Part shown: positions 53,226-61,851 of the stretch, piece by piece
Layout: each line of letters begins with the position of its first letter
Position numbering within the stretch: position 1 is the first letter of the stretch
Made by a program: the position numbers and the translations under genes
NCBI RefSeq assembly: GCF_034059295.1
Contig: NZ_CP139141.1
Span: 124,001-188,000 of the forward strand
Source: Pseudomonas sp. HR96
Lineage (GTDB): Bacteria > Pseudomonadota > Gammaproteobacteria > Pseudomonadales > Pseudomonadaceae
Direction: 5' to 3'
Length of the DNA stretch: 64,000 nt
The notes under the pieces: generated by a model
Database searches by the model: none
What the model saw: only the letters and a program-made list of their open reading frames with translations
What the model was told of the DNA's origin: nothing

Positions 53226-56120
53226 ATGATTCGCCAAACCCGCGTGCCAGACACATCTGAACCATTCGCCGGTGCGAGCGGCAGCGCCTTTATCGGGCAA
53301 TTGGCGCTCGAACGCACGCGCATGCTCTATCAAGGGTCACTGCTGCCGACGCTGTTCATGCTGGTCAATGGCCTGCTCTGCGCCTGGTTGCTGGCCGCCC
53401 CTCGGCATTATCTGGTGGTCAGCGCCTGGCTGGTCTGGTTGATGGCCTTGACCGCGCTGCGAGTCATCCAGGTGGCAGCGTTCGATTCGGCGCAGCCTGA
53501 ACGCCAGGCCAACCCGCTGTGGTTGCGCACCTTCATGCTGGGCTCGGCCACCAGCGGCCTGACCCTGGGCTGTGCGGCCATCGCCCTGGTGCCGGCAGAC
53601 AATTTCGCCCAACAGGCCTGGGTCTTCGGCCTGTTGGGCGCGGCAACCCTCTCGGCCAGCGTGGCTTACGCGGTCAGCCTGCCGGGTTTTCTCAGTTTCG
53701 CACTGCCGTGCCTGGTCCCGCCGATCGTCTACTCCTTCATTTATATCGACGACCCCAGCCAGCATGGCTGGGGCTGGCTTGGGCTGATCCTGCTGGTGGC
53801 ATTGTTCGTGGTCGCCTGGCAGGTACACCGGCTGATCGAGCGCAGCCTGCTGCGACGGTTCCACAACCAGGAGCTGATCACCCACCTGCAGGCGGCGCAG
53901 AGCCGCAGTGAGCTGTTGAATCAGGAGCTGGCCGAGGAGATCGATCAACGCCGCTTGGTGGAAGCGGCCTTGCGCGAGGCACAGGTCAGCCTGGAGCGGC
54001 GGGTGGCCGAGCGCAGCGCTGACCTCGACGCCGCCAACCAGGCGCTGGGCAAGAGCGAGGAGCGGCTGGCCATGGCGCTGGACGCCAGTGCCCTTGGCCT
54101 GTGGGACTGGAACCTGGTGAGCGATGAGGTGCACCACAGCCACCTCAAGGAGCTGCTGGGGGTCGAGCCGGAGCACCCGGCAACCATGCTCGAACACCTG
54201 TTGCCGCTGCTGCACCCCGAGGACCTGCCGGTGCTCAAGCAGGCCCTGCGCGGCCACTTGCGCGGGCGTACCGAGGATTATCGGGTGCAGTACCGCATTC
54301 GCCATCGCGACGGCCACTGGGTCTGGCTGGAAGACCGCGGTCGCGCGGTCGAGCATGCGCCCTCCGGGCGGGTCACGCGCATGGCCGGCACGCGCCGCGA
54401 CATCAGTGCCAGCAAGGTCCTCGAGGAGCAGCAGCGGCTGGCCGCCACGGTGTTCGATGCAGCCAGCGAGGGCATCGCCGTGCTCGATGGCAGCTACCGG
54501 ATGCTGGCGGTGAACCAGGCCTTTACCCGGGTCACCGGGTTTCCCGCCGAGGACGTCATCGGCAAATATGTAGCAGAACTACCCAGCAGCCACGACGCCC
54601 GCCGCCACCTCACGCAAATCCAGAAGGCCCTGGCCCAGCAGGGCACCTGGCAGGGCGAACTGATGGAAACCCGCAAGGACGGCCAGCTCTACCCGCAGTG
54701 GCTGCAGCTCAATACCGTGCGCGACAACCAGGGCAAGACCATCAATATCGTGGCCTATTTCGCCGACCTGTCCGAGCGCCGCGAATCCGAGGAGCGCATG
54801 CGCTACCTCAGCCACTTCGACGAGCTGACGGGGCTGGCCAACCGCACGCTGTTCCGCGAGCGTCTGCGCGAGGCCCACCAACGGGTACGCCAGGGCGGCC
54901 GCAGCCTGGCCCTGCTGCACATTGACCTGGACCGTTTCAAGATCATCAACGCCAGCTTCGGCCACGAGAGTGCCGACCAGGTGCTGCGTGAGGTGGCCCG
55001 GCGCATCGGCAGCGCCTTGCCCGAGGCAGTGGCCATTGCGCGGCTGTCCGGTGACGAGTTCGGTGTGCTGTTCGACGCCTACGCCAGCCTGTCGAGTCTG
55101 GCCCGGGTTACCGATCGCCTGCTGGGCAAACTGCGGGCGCCGCACTGGATCGATGACGAAGAGGTGGTGGTCAGCGCATCGGTAGGCATCAGCCTGCTGC
55201 CGGAGAATGCCCGCGAGGTGCCGGAACTGCTCAGCCAGGCCAACATGGCCATGCGCCAGGCCAAACACCTGGGCGGCAATATCTTCGAATTCTTCACCGA
55301 GAGCCTGCGCGCCACCAATGTCGAGCGGCTGCAGCTGGAAAACCAGCTGCGCAAGGCTATCGAGGAGGACCAGCTGGAGGTTTTCTACCAGCCCAAGCTC
55401 AACCTGCGCCTGCAACGTCTGGACGCCGCCGAGGCGCTGGTACGCTGGCGCCATCCGGTGCGCGGGCTGATCGGCCCCGGCGAGTTCATTGCCCTGGCCG
55501 AGGAGACCGGGCTGATCAATCAGATCGGCGAAAAGGTCTTGCGCCAGGCCTGCTGGCAGGTGCGCGAGTGGCAACGCATCGGTCTGCCCGACGTGCGCGT
55601 GTCGGTCAACCTGTCGGTGTATCAGCTACGCCAGGGCAAGCTGCTCAGCATGGTCCGCCAGGTGCTCGAAGACACCGGGCTGCCTGGCCCGCTGCTGGAG
55701 CTGGAGCTGACCGAGACGCGGCTGTTCGACAGCGTCGAACACGTCATCTCGATCTTCCGCCAGTTGCAGACACTGGGCGTGAAAATGACCATCGACGATT
55801 TCGGCACCGGCTATTCTTCCCTGAGCTACCTCAAGCGCTTCCCGGTGGATTACGTGAAGATCGACCAGGCGTTCATTCGCGGCCTGGAGGAAGGCGAGCA
55901 GGACGCGGCGATCATTCAGGCGATCATTTCCATGGCCCACCAGCTCAAGCTGCAAGTAGTTGCCGAGGGCGTGGAGACCCAGGCCCAATTGAGCTTCCTG
56001 CGCGAGCACGGTTGCGACGAAGTGCAGGGCTACCTGATCAGTGAGCCGCTGTCGGCGCAGGCACTGGCGGCGATGCTGGTCAGCGAGCAGCAAGGGGAGC
56101 CGCTGGGGGCCTGGCAGTGA
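53226..56120 (+). CDS. Membrane PAS-GGDEF-EAL protein (cyclic-di-GMP turnover)
   Basis: A 964-aa signalling protein. Residues about 35-205 hold six or so membrane helices, followed by a coiled coil (about 215-275). Two PAS regions follow; the first contains ERLAMALDASALGLWDWNL. The GGDEF domain reads RLSGDEFGVL, with SGDEF in place of GGDEF. The EAL domain has the intact motif EALVRWRHP, plus DDFGTGYSSLSYLKRFPVDYVKID and VVAEGVET. Phosphodiesterase activity is therefore likely; cyclase activity is uncertain. The start ATG 53226 lacks a strong Shine-Dalgarno sequence. Neighbours uvrD (divergent) and rccR match the PA5442 position in P. aeruginosa. Confidence 0.93.
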   Translation: MIRQTRVPDTSEPFAGASGSAFIGQLALERTRMLYQGSLLPTLFMLVNGLLCAWLLAAPRHYLVVSAWLVWLMALTALRVIQVAAFDSAQPERQANPLWLRTFMLGSATSGLTLGCAAIALVPADNFAQQAWVFGLLGAATLSASVAYAVSLPGFLSFALPCLVPPIVYSFIYIDDPSQHGWGWLGLILLVALFVVAWQVHRLIERSLLRRFHNQELITHLQAAQSRSELLNQELAEEIDQRRLVEAALREAQVSLERRVAERSADLDAANQALGKSEERLAMALDASALGLWDWNLVSDEVHHSHLKELLGVEPEHPATMLEHLLPLLHPEDLPVLKQALRGHLRGRTEDYRVQYRIRHRDGHWVWLEDRGRAVEHAPSGRVTRMAGTRRDISASKVLEEQQRLAATVFDAASEGIAVLDGSYRMLAVNQAFTRVTGFPAEDVIGKYVAELPSSHDARRHLTQIQKALAQQGTWQGELMETRKDGQLYPQWLQLNTVRDNQGKTINIVAYFADLSERRESEERMRYLSHFDELTGLANRTLFRERLREAHQRVRQGGRSLALLHIDLDRFKIINASFGHESADQVLREVARRIGSALPEAVAIARLSGDEFGVLFDAYASLSSLARVTDRLLGKLRAPHWIDDEEVVVSASVGISLLPENAREVPELLSQANMAMRQAKHLGGNIFEFFTESLRATNVERLQLENQLRKAIEEDQLEVFYQPKLNLRLQRLDAAEALVRWRHPVRGLIGPGEFIALAEETGLINQIGEKVLRQACWQVREWQRIGLPDVRVSVNLSVYQLRQGKLLSMVRQVLEDTGLPGPLLELELTETRLFDSVEHVISIFRQLQTLGVKMTIDDFGTGYSSLSYLKRFPVDYVKIDQAFIRGLEEGEQDAAIIQAIISMAHQLKLQVVAEGVETQAQLSFLREHGCDEVQGYLISEPLSAQALAAMLVSEQQGEPLGAWQ

Positions 56121-56186
56121 AAGTGACGGGAGTCCGGCATTTTGTCCGGTCTGCGTCAGCACTTTGACTGTGCGAAAACAAGGTCA

Positions 56187-56201
56187 TGTAGTATAACTAC
56201 A
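56187..56201. promoter_or_regulatory. HexR/RccR-type operator upstream of rccR
   Basis: TGTAGTATAACTACA is a perfect inverted repeat (TGTAGT-ATA-ACTACA) with the form recognised by HexR and RccR. It lies 59 bp before the gene, 17 bp past TTGACT (56164-56169), so it covers the place of the -10 element. Autorepression is likely. Confidence 0.82.
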
Positions 56202-56259
56202 AGAATGTTTCCCCCGGTCCGCTGCTGCCGGTCCGTCAAATAATAACTGAGTCCTGCCC

Positions 56260-57126
56260 TTGAACCTCTTGCAACACATTGCCCAGTCGCGCCATCTCTT
56301 GCGCAAGTCGGAACTCAAGGTCGCAGACCACGTGCTGCTCGACCCGGCGGCGGTCATGCACAGCTCCATGGCGGACCTGGCGCATCATGTCGGCATCAGT
56401 GAGCCGACCATCGTGCGCTTCTGCCGGGCGATTGGTTGCACCGGTTTTCAGGACCTCAAGCTCAAGCTGGCGCAGAGCCTGGCAGCCGGCGCGAGCTTCG
56501 GTCAGTTCGCCATCCACGAAGACGACTCGGTGGCTGACTACAGCCTGAAGATCTTCGACACCACCTTGCACACCCTGATCGAAGTGCGCGAGAAGCTCGA
56601 CCCCGAAGCCCTGCAGCGCGCGGTGACCGCCATGGCGGCAGCGCAGCGCGTGGAGTTCTACGGTTTCGGTGCCTCGGGCGCGGTGGCGGCCGATGCCCAG
56701 CACAAGTTCTTCCGCCTGCTGCTGACTGCGGCTGCCTATTCCGACCCGCACATGCAGGCGATGTCGGCGGTGACCCTCAAGCCTACCGACGTGGCGATCT
56801 GCATTTCCCAATCCGGGCGCTCCAAGGACCTGCTGATTACCGCCAACCTGGTGCGTGAGAGCGGCGCCTCGCTGATCACTCTGTGCCCGAGCCAGACGCC
56901 CCTGGCCGAGCTGTCCACCGTCAACCTGGCGATCGACGTGCACGAGGACACCGAAATCTACACGCCGTTGACCTCGCGCATCGCTCACCTGGTGGTGATC
57001 GACGTGCTGGCCATGGGCGTGGCCATGGCCCGTGGGCCGACCCTGGTCAATCACCTCAAGAGCGTCAAACGCAGCCTGCGCAGCCTGCGGCTGTCGCCCA
57101 AGTCGCACAAGGCGCTGGACGACTAG
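56260..57126 (+). CDS. rccR: RpiR-family carbon metabolism regulator RccR
   Basis: Transcription factor of 288 aa, HexR-like. The RpiR HTH is MADLAHHVGISEPTIVRFCRAIGCTGFQDLKLKLAQSLA, and the SIS sugar-phosphate domain includes VEFYGFGASGAVAADAQHKFFRL and AICISQSGRSKDLLITANLVRESGASLITL. The position, next to pycR and pycAB, matches PA5438, the gene called rccR in pseudomonads, which controls pyruvate, glyoxylate-shunt and gluconeogenic genes in response to KDPG. True hexR sits with edd/zwf elsewhere. A perfect operator is in its promoter. The start is TTG preceded by weak Shine-Dalgarno sequence. Confidence 0.85.
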   Translation: MNLLQHIAQSRHLLRKSELKVADHVLLDPAAVMHSSMADLAHHVGISEPTIVRFCRAIGCTGFQDLKLKLAQSLAAGASFGQFAIHEDDSVADYSLKIFDTTLHTLIEVREKLDPEALQRAVTAMAAAQRVEFYGFGASGAVAADAQHKFFRLLLTAAAYSDPHMQAMSAVTLKPTDVAICISQSGRSKDLLITANLVRESGASLITLCPSQTPLAELSTVNLAIDVHEDTEIYTPLTSRIAHLVVIDVLAMGVAMARGPTLVNHLKSVKRSLRSLRLSPKSHKALDD

Positions 57127-57254
57127 ATTCGAGGTCGCTTGGAGCCCTCGTACACCAGAGCCTGCCAGCACCACAAAACTTCACCAAGCTGCCCTCAAAC
57201 CGTCATCCGCGACCGCCACTCTAGGCTCTCCGAACTCGAACTGGGAGACAGGGC

Positions 57255-57464
57255 ATGGCTCGTAATCACGAAGACGCGCAGCAACCGTCCAGCAGCAAGA
57301 CCCGGCGTCAACAGGAAGACCAGCGTCGCATGGAATTTCGCCGGGCCATCGAAAGCCACAGCGAGCAGCGCCGCCTGCTCAGCGAAATCGCCGACTATCC
57401 CGACCTCAACTACTGGCAGGAAGCCCCTTCGGCAGACCATCAAAACGCCCAGCAAGCACGCTGA
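57255..57464 (+). CDS. Small PA3496-like protein
   Basis: A 69-aa highly charged protein: MARNHEDAQQPSSSKTRRQQ, then EDQRRMEFRRAIESHSEQRRLLSEIADYPDLNYW. The middle resembles the PA3496 family of small proteins, one of which has been linked to envelope integrity. GGAGACAGGGC precedes the ATG. The last 59 nt overlap the 3' end of the convergent pycR gene. The assignment is by resemblance from memory, so moderate. Confidence 0.65.
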   Translation: MARNHEDAQQPSSSKTRRQQEDQRRMEFRRAIESHSEQRRLLSEIADYPDLNYWQEAPSADHQNAQQAR

Positions 57465-58353
57465 TCTGCGCCCGTTCGGCGCGGATGAAGGCCTGGAAGG
57501 CCAGCGCCACCGGTGACTGGCGCCGGGCCTTGGCCTGCACCACGCACCAGCTGCGATACAACGGCAGTTCTTCAACGGCCAGCTCCTTGAGCGCTCCGGT
57601 GGCCAACTCCAGGTTGACCGCATGCCGGGTCAGCAGGGCCACCCCCAGGCCGGCGATCACGCACTCGCGCTGGGCGTCGGCCGACGCCACTTCCAGCGTC
57701 TGGCTGAAGTGCACGCGTTTCTCCTTGAAGTACTCCTCGCACGCCATGCGCGTTCCCGAGCCCTGTTCGCGCACCAGCAAGGTCCAGGGTTCCAGGTCCT
57801 GCAGGCGCAGCTGGGCCAATTGGCTGAGGGGATGCTCGGGGGTGGCCACGGCGACGATGGGGTTGTTGAGAAACGGCATGAAGTCCAGGCCCATGTCCTG
57901 GGGCACCATTGACATCACCGTCAGGTCATCGCGGTTGTCGGCCAGGCGGCGGATTGCCTGAGCGCGGTTGACCACGCTCAGCTGCAGGTTGACCTCCGGG
58001 TGCTGGCGCTTGAAGGCTGCGAACAGGTGCGGCACGAAATACTTGGCGCTGGACTCCACTGCCAGCTTCAGCTGGCCTTGCAGCGAGCCCTGCAGGTCCG
58101 CCAGCTGCATGTCGAGGTTTTCCAGGCGCCCGAAGATGTCCCGGCTGGCGCGCTGCAATGCCTGGGCCGCCTCCGTGAGGTAGAGCTTCTTGCCGACATA
58201 ATCGAACAACGGCTGGCCCACCAGCTCTTCCAACTGGCGAATCTGCAGGCTCACCGCTGGCTGAGTCAGGGACATTTCCTCGGCTGCCCGGCTGTAGGAA
58301 CGCAGATCGCAGACTTCGTTGAAGACCTGCAACTGGCGCAGAGTCATTCGCAT
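57406..58353 (-). CDS. pycR: LysR-family regulator of pyruvate carboxylase
   Basis: LysR-type activator of 315 aa. The N-terminal HTH reads MTLRQLQVFNEVCDLRSYSRAAEEMSLTQPAVSLQIRQLEELVGQPLFDY, and the effector domain starts at about residue 90. It is divergent from pycA, as PA5437 (pycR) is in P. aeruginosa. Two starts compete: ATG 58353 and ATG 58347, with a weak Shine-Dalgarno sequence for either; further in-frame codons reach 58416. A LysR-type inverted repeat lies at 58419-58434. The 3' end overlaps the small gene at 57255-57464. Confidence 0.88.
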   Translation of the reverse strand: MRMTLRQLQVFNEVCDLRSYSRAAEEMSLTQPAVSLQIRQLEELVGQPLFDYVGKKLYLTEAAQALQRASRDIFGRLENLDMQLADLQGSLQGQLKLAVESSAKYFVPHLFAAFKRQHPEVNLQLSVVNRAQAIRRLADNRDDLTVMSMVPQDMGLDFMPFLNNPIVAVATPEHPLSQLAQLRLQDLEPWTLLVREQGSGTRMACEEYFKEKRVHFSQTLEVASADAQRECVIAGLGVALLTRHAVNLELATGALKELAVEELPLYRSWCVVQAKARRQSPVALAFQAFIRAERAQISVLAGRFDGLPKGLPASS

Positions 58354-58418
58354 GAGAGACTTTCGCACGCTGTCACACCCCCGGGTTCGCCGCATGATCG
58401 CGGCACGTTCGTGCAACT

Positions 58419-58434
58419 ATAAGCTTTAGCTTAT
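58419..58434. promoter_or_regulatory. LysR-type operator between pycR and pycA
   Basis: ATAAGCT-TT-AGCTTAT is a 16-bp inverted repeat carrying the ATA...TAT / T-N11-A pattern of LysR boxes. It sits in the 186-bp divergent gap. A second, looser repeat AACAA...TTGTT follows at about 58445-58465. Confidence 0.7.
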
Positions 58435-58539
58435 GGCACCCCCAACAAATATTGATTTTTGTTAATCACTGGGCACGACTATGGTGACAAGGCAACCGGC
58501 TCAGCCCGGTTCGATTGATTCGGTCGAGGAACGTCCAAA

Positions 58540-59955
58540 GTGATAAAAAAGATCCTGATCGCCAACCGTGGCGAGATCGCCGTAAGAATCGTGCGAGCCT
58601 GCGCGGAAATGGGCATCCGGTCGGTGGCTATCTACTCCGAAGCCGACCGCCACGCCTTGCACGTCAAACGTGCCGACGAAGCTCACAGCATTGGTGCCGA
58701 GCCCTTGGCCGGCTACCTGAACCCGCGCAAACTGGTCAATCTGGCCGTGGAGACCGGCTGTGATGCGTTGCATCCAGGCTACGGCTTTCTGTCGGAAAAT
58801 GCCGAGCTGGCGGAGATCTGCGCGCAACGCGGGGTGAAATTCATCGGCCCCTCGGCTGATGTCATCCGCCGCATGGGCGACAAGACCGAGGCCCGGCGCA
58901 GCATGATCCAGGCCGGCGTGCCAGTCACCCCCGGCACCGAAGGCAATGTCGCCGACATTCACGAGGCGCTGGTCGAGGGTGATCGCATCGGCTACCCGGT
59001 GATGCTCAAGGCCACCTCCGGCGGTGGCGGCCGCGGCATCCGCCGCTGCAACAGCCGCGAGGAGCTGGAACAAGCCTTTCCCCGGGTCATCTCCGAAGCG
59101 ACCAAGGCCTTCGGCTCGGCCGAGGTGTTCCTCGAGAAGTGCATCGTCAACCCCAAGCACATCGAGGCCCAGGTGCTGGGTGACAGTTTCGGCAACGTGG
59201 TGCACCTGTTCGAGCGCGACTGCTCGATCCAGCGGCGCAACCAGAAGCTTATCGAGATCGCCCCCAGCCCACAGCTGACCCCCGAACAGCGCGCCTACAT
59301 CGGCGACCTGTCGGTGCGCGCGGCCAGGGCGGTGGGCTACGAGAATGCCGGCACCGTGGAGTTCCTGCTTGCCGAGGGCGAGGTGTACTTCATGGAGATG
59401 AACACCCGGGTGCAGGTCGAGCACACCATCACCGAAGAAATCACCGGTATCGATATCGTCCGCGAGCAGATCCGCATCGCCTCGGGCCTGCCGCTGTCGG
59501 TCAAGCAGGAAGACATCGTCCACCGCGGCTTTGCCCTGCAGTTTCGCATCAATGCCGAAGACCCGAAGAACAACTTCCTGCCCAGCTTCGGCAAAATCAC
59601 CCGTTATTACGCGCCCGGCGGTCCAGGCGTGCGCACCGACACGGCGATCTACACCGGCTACACCATCCCGCCGTACTACGACTCCATGTGCCTCAAGCTG
59701 GTGGTCTGGGCGTTGACCTGGGAAGAAGCCATGGACCGCGGCCTGCGCGCCCTCGACGACATGCGCCTGCAAGGGGTCAAGACCACGGCCGCGTACTACC
59801 AGGAAATCCTGCGCAATCCGGAATTTCGCAGCGGCCAGTTCAATACCAGCTTCGTCGAGAGCCATCCGCAGCTGACCAACTACTCGATCAAGCGCAAACC
59901 CGAAGAGCTGGCCCTGGCCATTGCCGCCGCTATTGCCGCCCACGCCGGCTTGTAA
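58540..59955 (+). CDS. pycA: Pyruvate carboxylase subunit A (biotin carboxylase)
   Basis: Biotin carboxylase subunit (471 aa) that carboxylates biotin on PycB with ATP and bicarbonate. It begins MIKKILIANRGEIAVRIVRACAEMGI, the ATP-grasp glycine loop is KATSGGGGRGIRRCNSREEL, and the active site includes EVYFMEMNTRVQVEHTITEEITGIDIV. The start is GTG, 10 nt after CGAGGA. It resembles AccC, but its partner is the oadA-like pycB, 11 nt downstream, so it is the two-subunit pyruvate carboxylase of pseudomonads, replenishing oxaloacetate. Confidence 0.95.
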   Translation: MIKKILIANRGEIAVRIVRACAEMGIRSVAIYSEADRHALHVKRADEAHSIGAEPLAGYLNPRKLVNLAVETGCDALHPGYGFLSENAELAEICAQRGVKFIGPSADVIRRMGDKTEARRSMIQAGVPVTPGTEGNVADIHEALVEGDRIGYPVMLKATSGGGGRGIRRCNSREELEQAFPRVISEATKAFGSAEVFLEKCIVNPKHIEAQVLGDSFGNVVHLFERDCSIQRRNQKLIEIAPSPQLTPEQRAYIGDLSVRAARAVGYENAGTVEFLLAEGEVYFMEMNTRVQVEHTITEEITGIDIVREQIRIASGLPLSVKQEDIVHRGFALQFRINAEDPKNNFLPSFGKITRYYAPGGPGVRTDTAIYTGYTIPPYYDSMCLKLVVWALTWEEAMDRGLRALDDMRLQGVKTTAAYYQEILRNPEFRSGQFNTSFVESHPQLTNYSIKRKPEELALAIAAAIAAHAGL

Positions 59956-59966
59956 GGAATACGACC

Positions 59967-61775
59967 ATGAAGAAGATTTTTGTAACCGACACAATCCTGC
60001 GCGACGCCCACCAGTCCCTGCTGGCCACCCGCATGCGCACCGAGGACATGCTGCCGATCTGCGACAAGCTCGACAAGGTCGGCTACTGGTCGCTGGAAGT
60101 CTGGGGCGGCGCAACCTTCGACGCCTGCGTGCGCTTTCTCAAGGAAGACCCCTGGGAGCGCCTGCGCCAGCTGCGCGCAGCACTGCCCAACACACGCCTG
60201 CAGATGCTCCTGCGCGGGCAGAACCTGCTCGGCTACCGGCACTACAGCGATGACGTGGTCCGTGCCTTCGTGGCCAAGGCGGCGAGCAACGGCATCGACG
60301 TGTTCCGCATCTTCGATGCGATGAACGACGTGCGTAACCTGCGCGTAGCCATCGAGGCGGTGAAAGCGGCCGGCAAGCACGCCCAGGGCACCATCGCCTA
60401 CACCACCAGCCCGGTGCACACCATCGAGGCCTTCGTGGAGCAGGCCCGGCAGATGGAGGCCATGGGTTGCGACTCGGTGGCCATCAAGGACATGGCCGGC
60501 CTGCTCACGCCGTTCGCCACGGGCGAGCTGGTCAAGGCGCTCAAGGCCGAACAGTCGCTGCCGGTGTTCATCCACTCCCACGACACCGCCGGCCTGGCCG
60601 CCATGTGCCAGCTCAAGGCCGTGGAAAACGGCGTCGACCACATCGACACGGCCATCTCCAGCTTCGCCTGGGGCACTAGCCACCCGGGCACCGAGTCGAT
60701 GGTCGCGGCGCTCAAGGGCAGCCCCTACGACACCGGCCTGAGCCTGGAACTGCTGCAGGAGATCGGCCTGTACTTCTATGCCGTGCGCAAGAAGTACCAC
60801 CAGTTCGAAAGCGAATTCACCTCGGTGGACACCCGCGTGCAGGTCAACCAGGTGCCTGGTGGGATGATTTCCAACCTGGCCAATCAGCTCAAGGAGCAGG
60901 GCGCCCTGAGCCGCATGGGCGAGGTGCTGGCGGAGATCCCGCGGGTGCGTGAAGACCTCGGCTTCCCGCCGCTGGTCACGCCGACCTCGCAGATCGTCGG
61001 CACCCAGGCTTTCTTCAACGTGCTGGCCGGCGAGCGCTACAAGACCATCACCAACGAGGTGAAGCTGTACCTGCAAGGCGGCTACGGCCAGGCCCCGGGA
61101 GCGGTCAACGAGCAGCTGCGCCGCCAGGCCATCGGCAGCGAAGAGGTGATCGACGTACGTCCGGCCGACCTCCTCAAGCCGGAGATGGTCAAGCTGCGCG
61201 CGGAGATCGGCACGCTGGCGAAGACCGAGGAGGACGTGCTGACCTACGCCATGTTCCCGGACATCGGACGCAAGTTCCTGGAAGAGCGCGCGGCGGGCAC
61301 CCTGGCCCCTGAAGTGCTGCTGCCGATTCCACAGCCGGGCGCGGCGGCCAAGGCGGGCGGCGAGGGCGTGCCGACCGAGTTCATCATCGATGTGCATGGC
61401 GAGAGTTACCGAGTGGACATCACCGGGGTCGGGGTCAAGGCCGAGGGCAAGCGCCACTTCTATCTGTCCATCGACGGCATGCCGGAAGAGGTGGTGTTCG
61501 AACCGCTCAACGAGTTCGTCGCCGCCAGTGGCGGCAACAAACGCAACCAGGCCAGCGCGCCGGGTCATGTCAGCACGACAATGCCGGGCAATATCGTCGA
61601 CGTGCTGGTCAAGGAAGGCGATGTGATCAAGGCCGGGCAGGCGGTGTTGATCACCGAAGCCATGAAGATGGAGACCGAGGTGCAGGCAGCCATCGCCGGC
61701 AAGGTGGTCGCGATCCATGTGGCCAAGGGCGACCGGGTCAACCCCGGGGAGATTCTGGTGGAGATCGAAGGCTGA
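59967..61775 (+). CDS. pycB: Pyruvate carboxylase subunit B (OadA-like)
   Basis: Carboxyltransferase and biotin-carrier subunit (602 aa). The HMGL-like domain starts MKKIFVTDTILRDAHQSLLATRMRTEDML and includes FRIFDAMNDVRNL and the metal-binding FIHSHDTAGLAAMCQLKA. The biotin attachment motif is TEAMKMETEV near residue 570, in the C-terminal biotinyl domain. Its frame is open upstream into pycA, but ATG 59967 matches the family. Sodium-pump subunits (oadB/G) are absent, so it acts as a pyruvate carboxylase and not as oxaloacetate decarboxylase. Confidence 0.95.
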   Translation: MKKIFVTDTILRDAHQSLLATRMRTEDMLPICDKLDKVGYWSLEVWGGATFDACVRFLKEDPWERLRQLRAALPNTRLQMLLRGQNLLGYRHYSDDVVRAFVAKAASNGIDVFRIFDAMNDVRNLRVAIEAVKAAGKHAQGTIAYTTSPVHTIEAFVEQARQMEAMGCDSVAIKDMAGLLTPFATGELVKALKAEQSLPVFIHSHDTAGLAAMCQLKAVENGVDHIDTAISSFAWGTSHPGTESMVAALKGSPYDTGLSLELLQEIGLYFYAVRKKYHQFESEFTSVDTRVQVNQVPGGMISNLANQLKEQGALSRMGEVLAEIPRVREDLGFPPLVTPTSQIVGTQAFFNVLAGERYKTITNEVKLYLQGGYGQAPGAVNEQLRRQAIGSEEVIDVRPADLLKPEMVKLRAEIGTLAKTEEDVLTYAMFPDIGRKFLEERAAGTLAPEVLLPIPQPGAAAKAGGEGVPTEFIIDVHGESYRVDITGVGVKAEGKRHFYLSIDGMPEEVVFEPLNEFVAASGGNKRNQASAPGHVSTTMPGNIVDVLVKEGDVIKAGQAVLITEAMKMETEVQAAIAGKVVAIHVAKGDRVNPGEILVEIEG

Positions 61776-61803
61776 TCGGCTTTGCCCCGCAACGCATGAC
61801 CTC

Positions 61804-61828
61804 GGGAGGCTTTGGCCTCCCTTTTTTT
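61804..61828 (+). terminator. Terminator after pycB
   Basis: GGGAGGC / GCCTCCC stem with a 4-nt loop, followed by T7. It ends the pycAB transcript 29 nt after pycB. Confidence 0.93.
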
Positions 61829-61851
61829 GCGCATCAGGTCCTGCAGGCTTA

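Noticed and set aside
58540..59955. Acetyl-CoA carboxylase AccC
   Set aside because: The neighbour is an oadA-like carboxyltransferase with its own biotin domain, and the locus matches the pseudomonad pycAB operon rather than accBC.
59967..61775. Sodium-pumping oxaloacetate decarboxylase alpha chain
   Set aside because: The oadB and oadG membrane subunits are absent and a biotin carboxylase subunit is adjacent.
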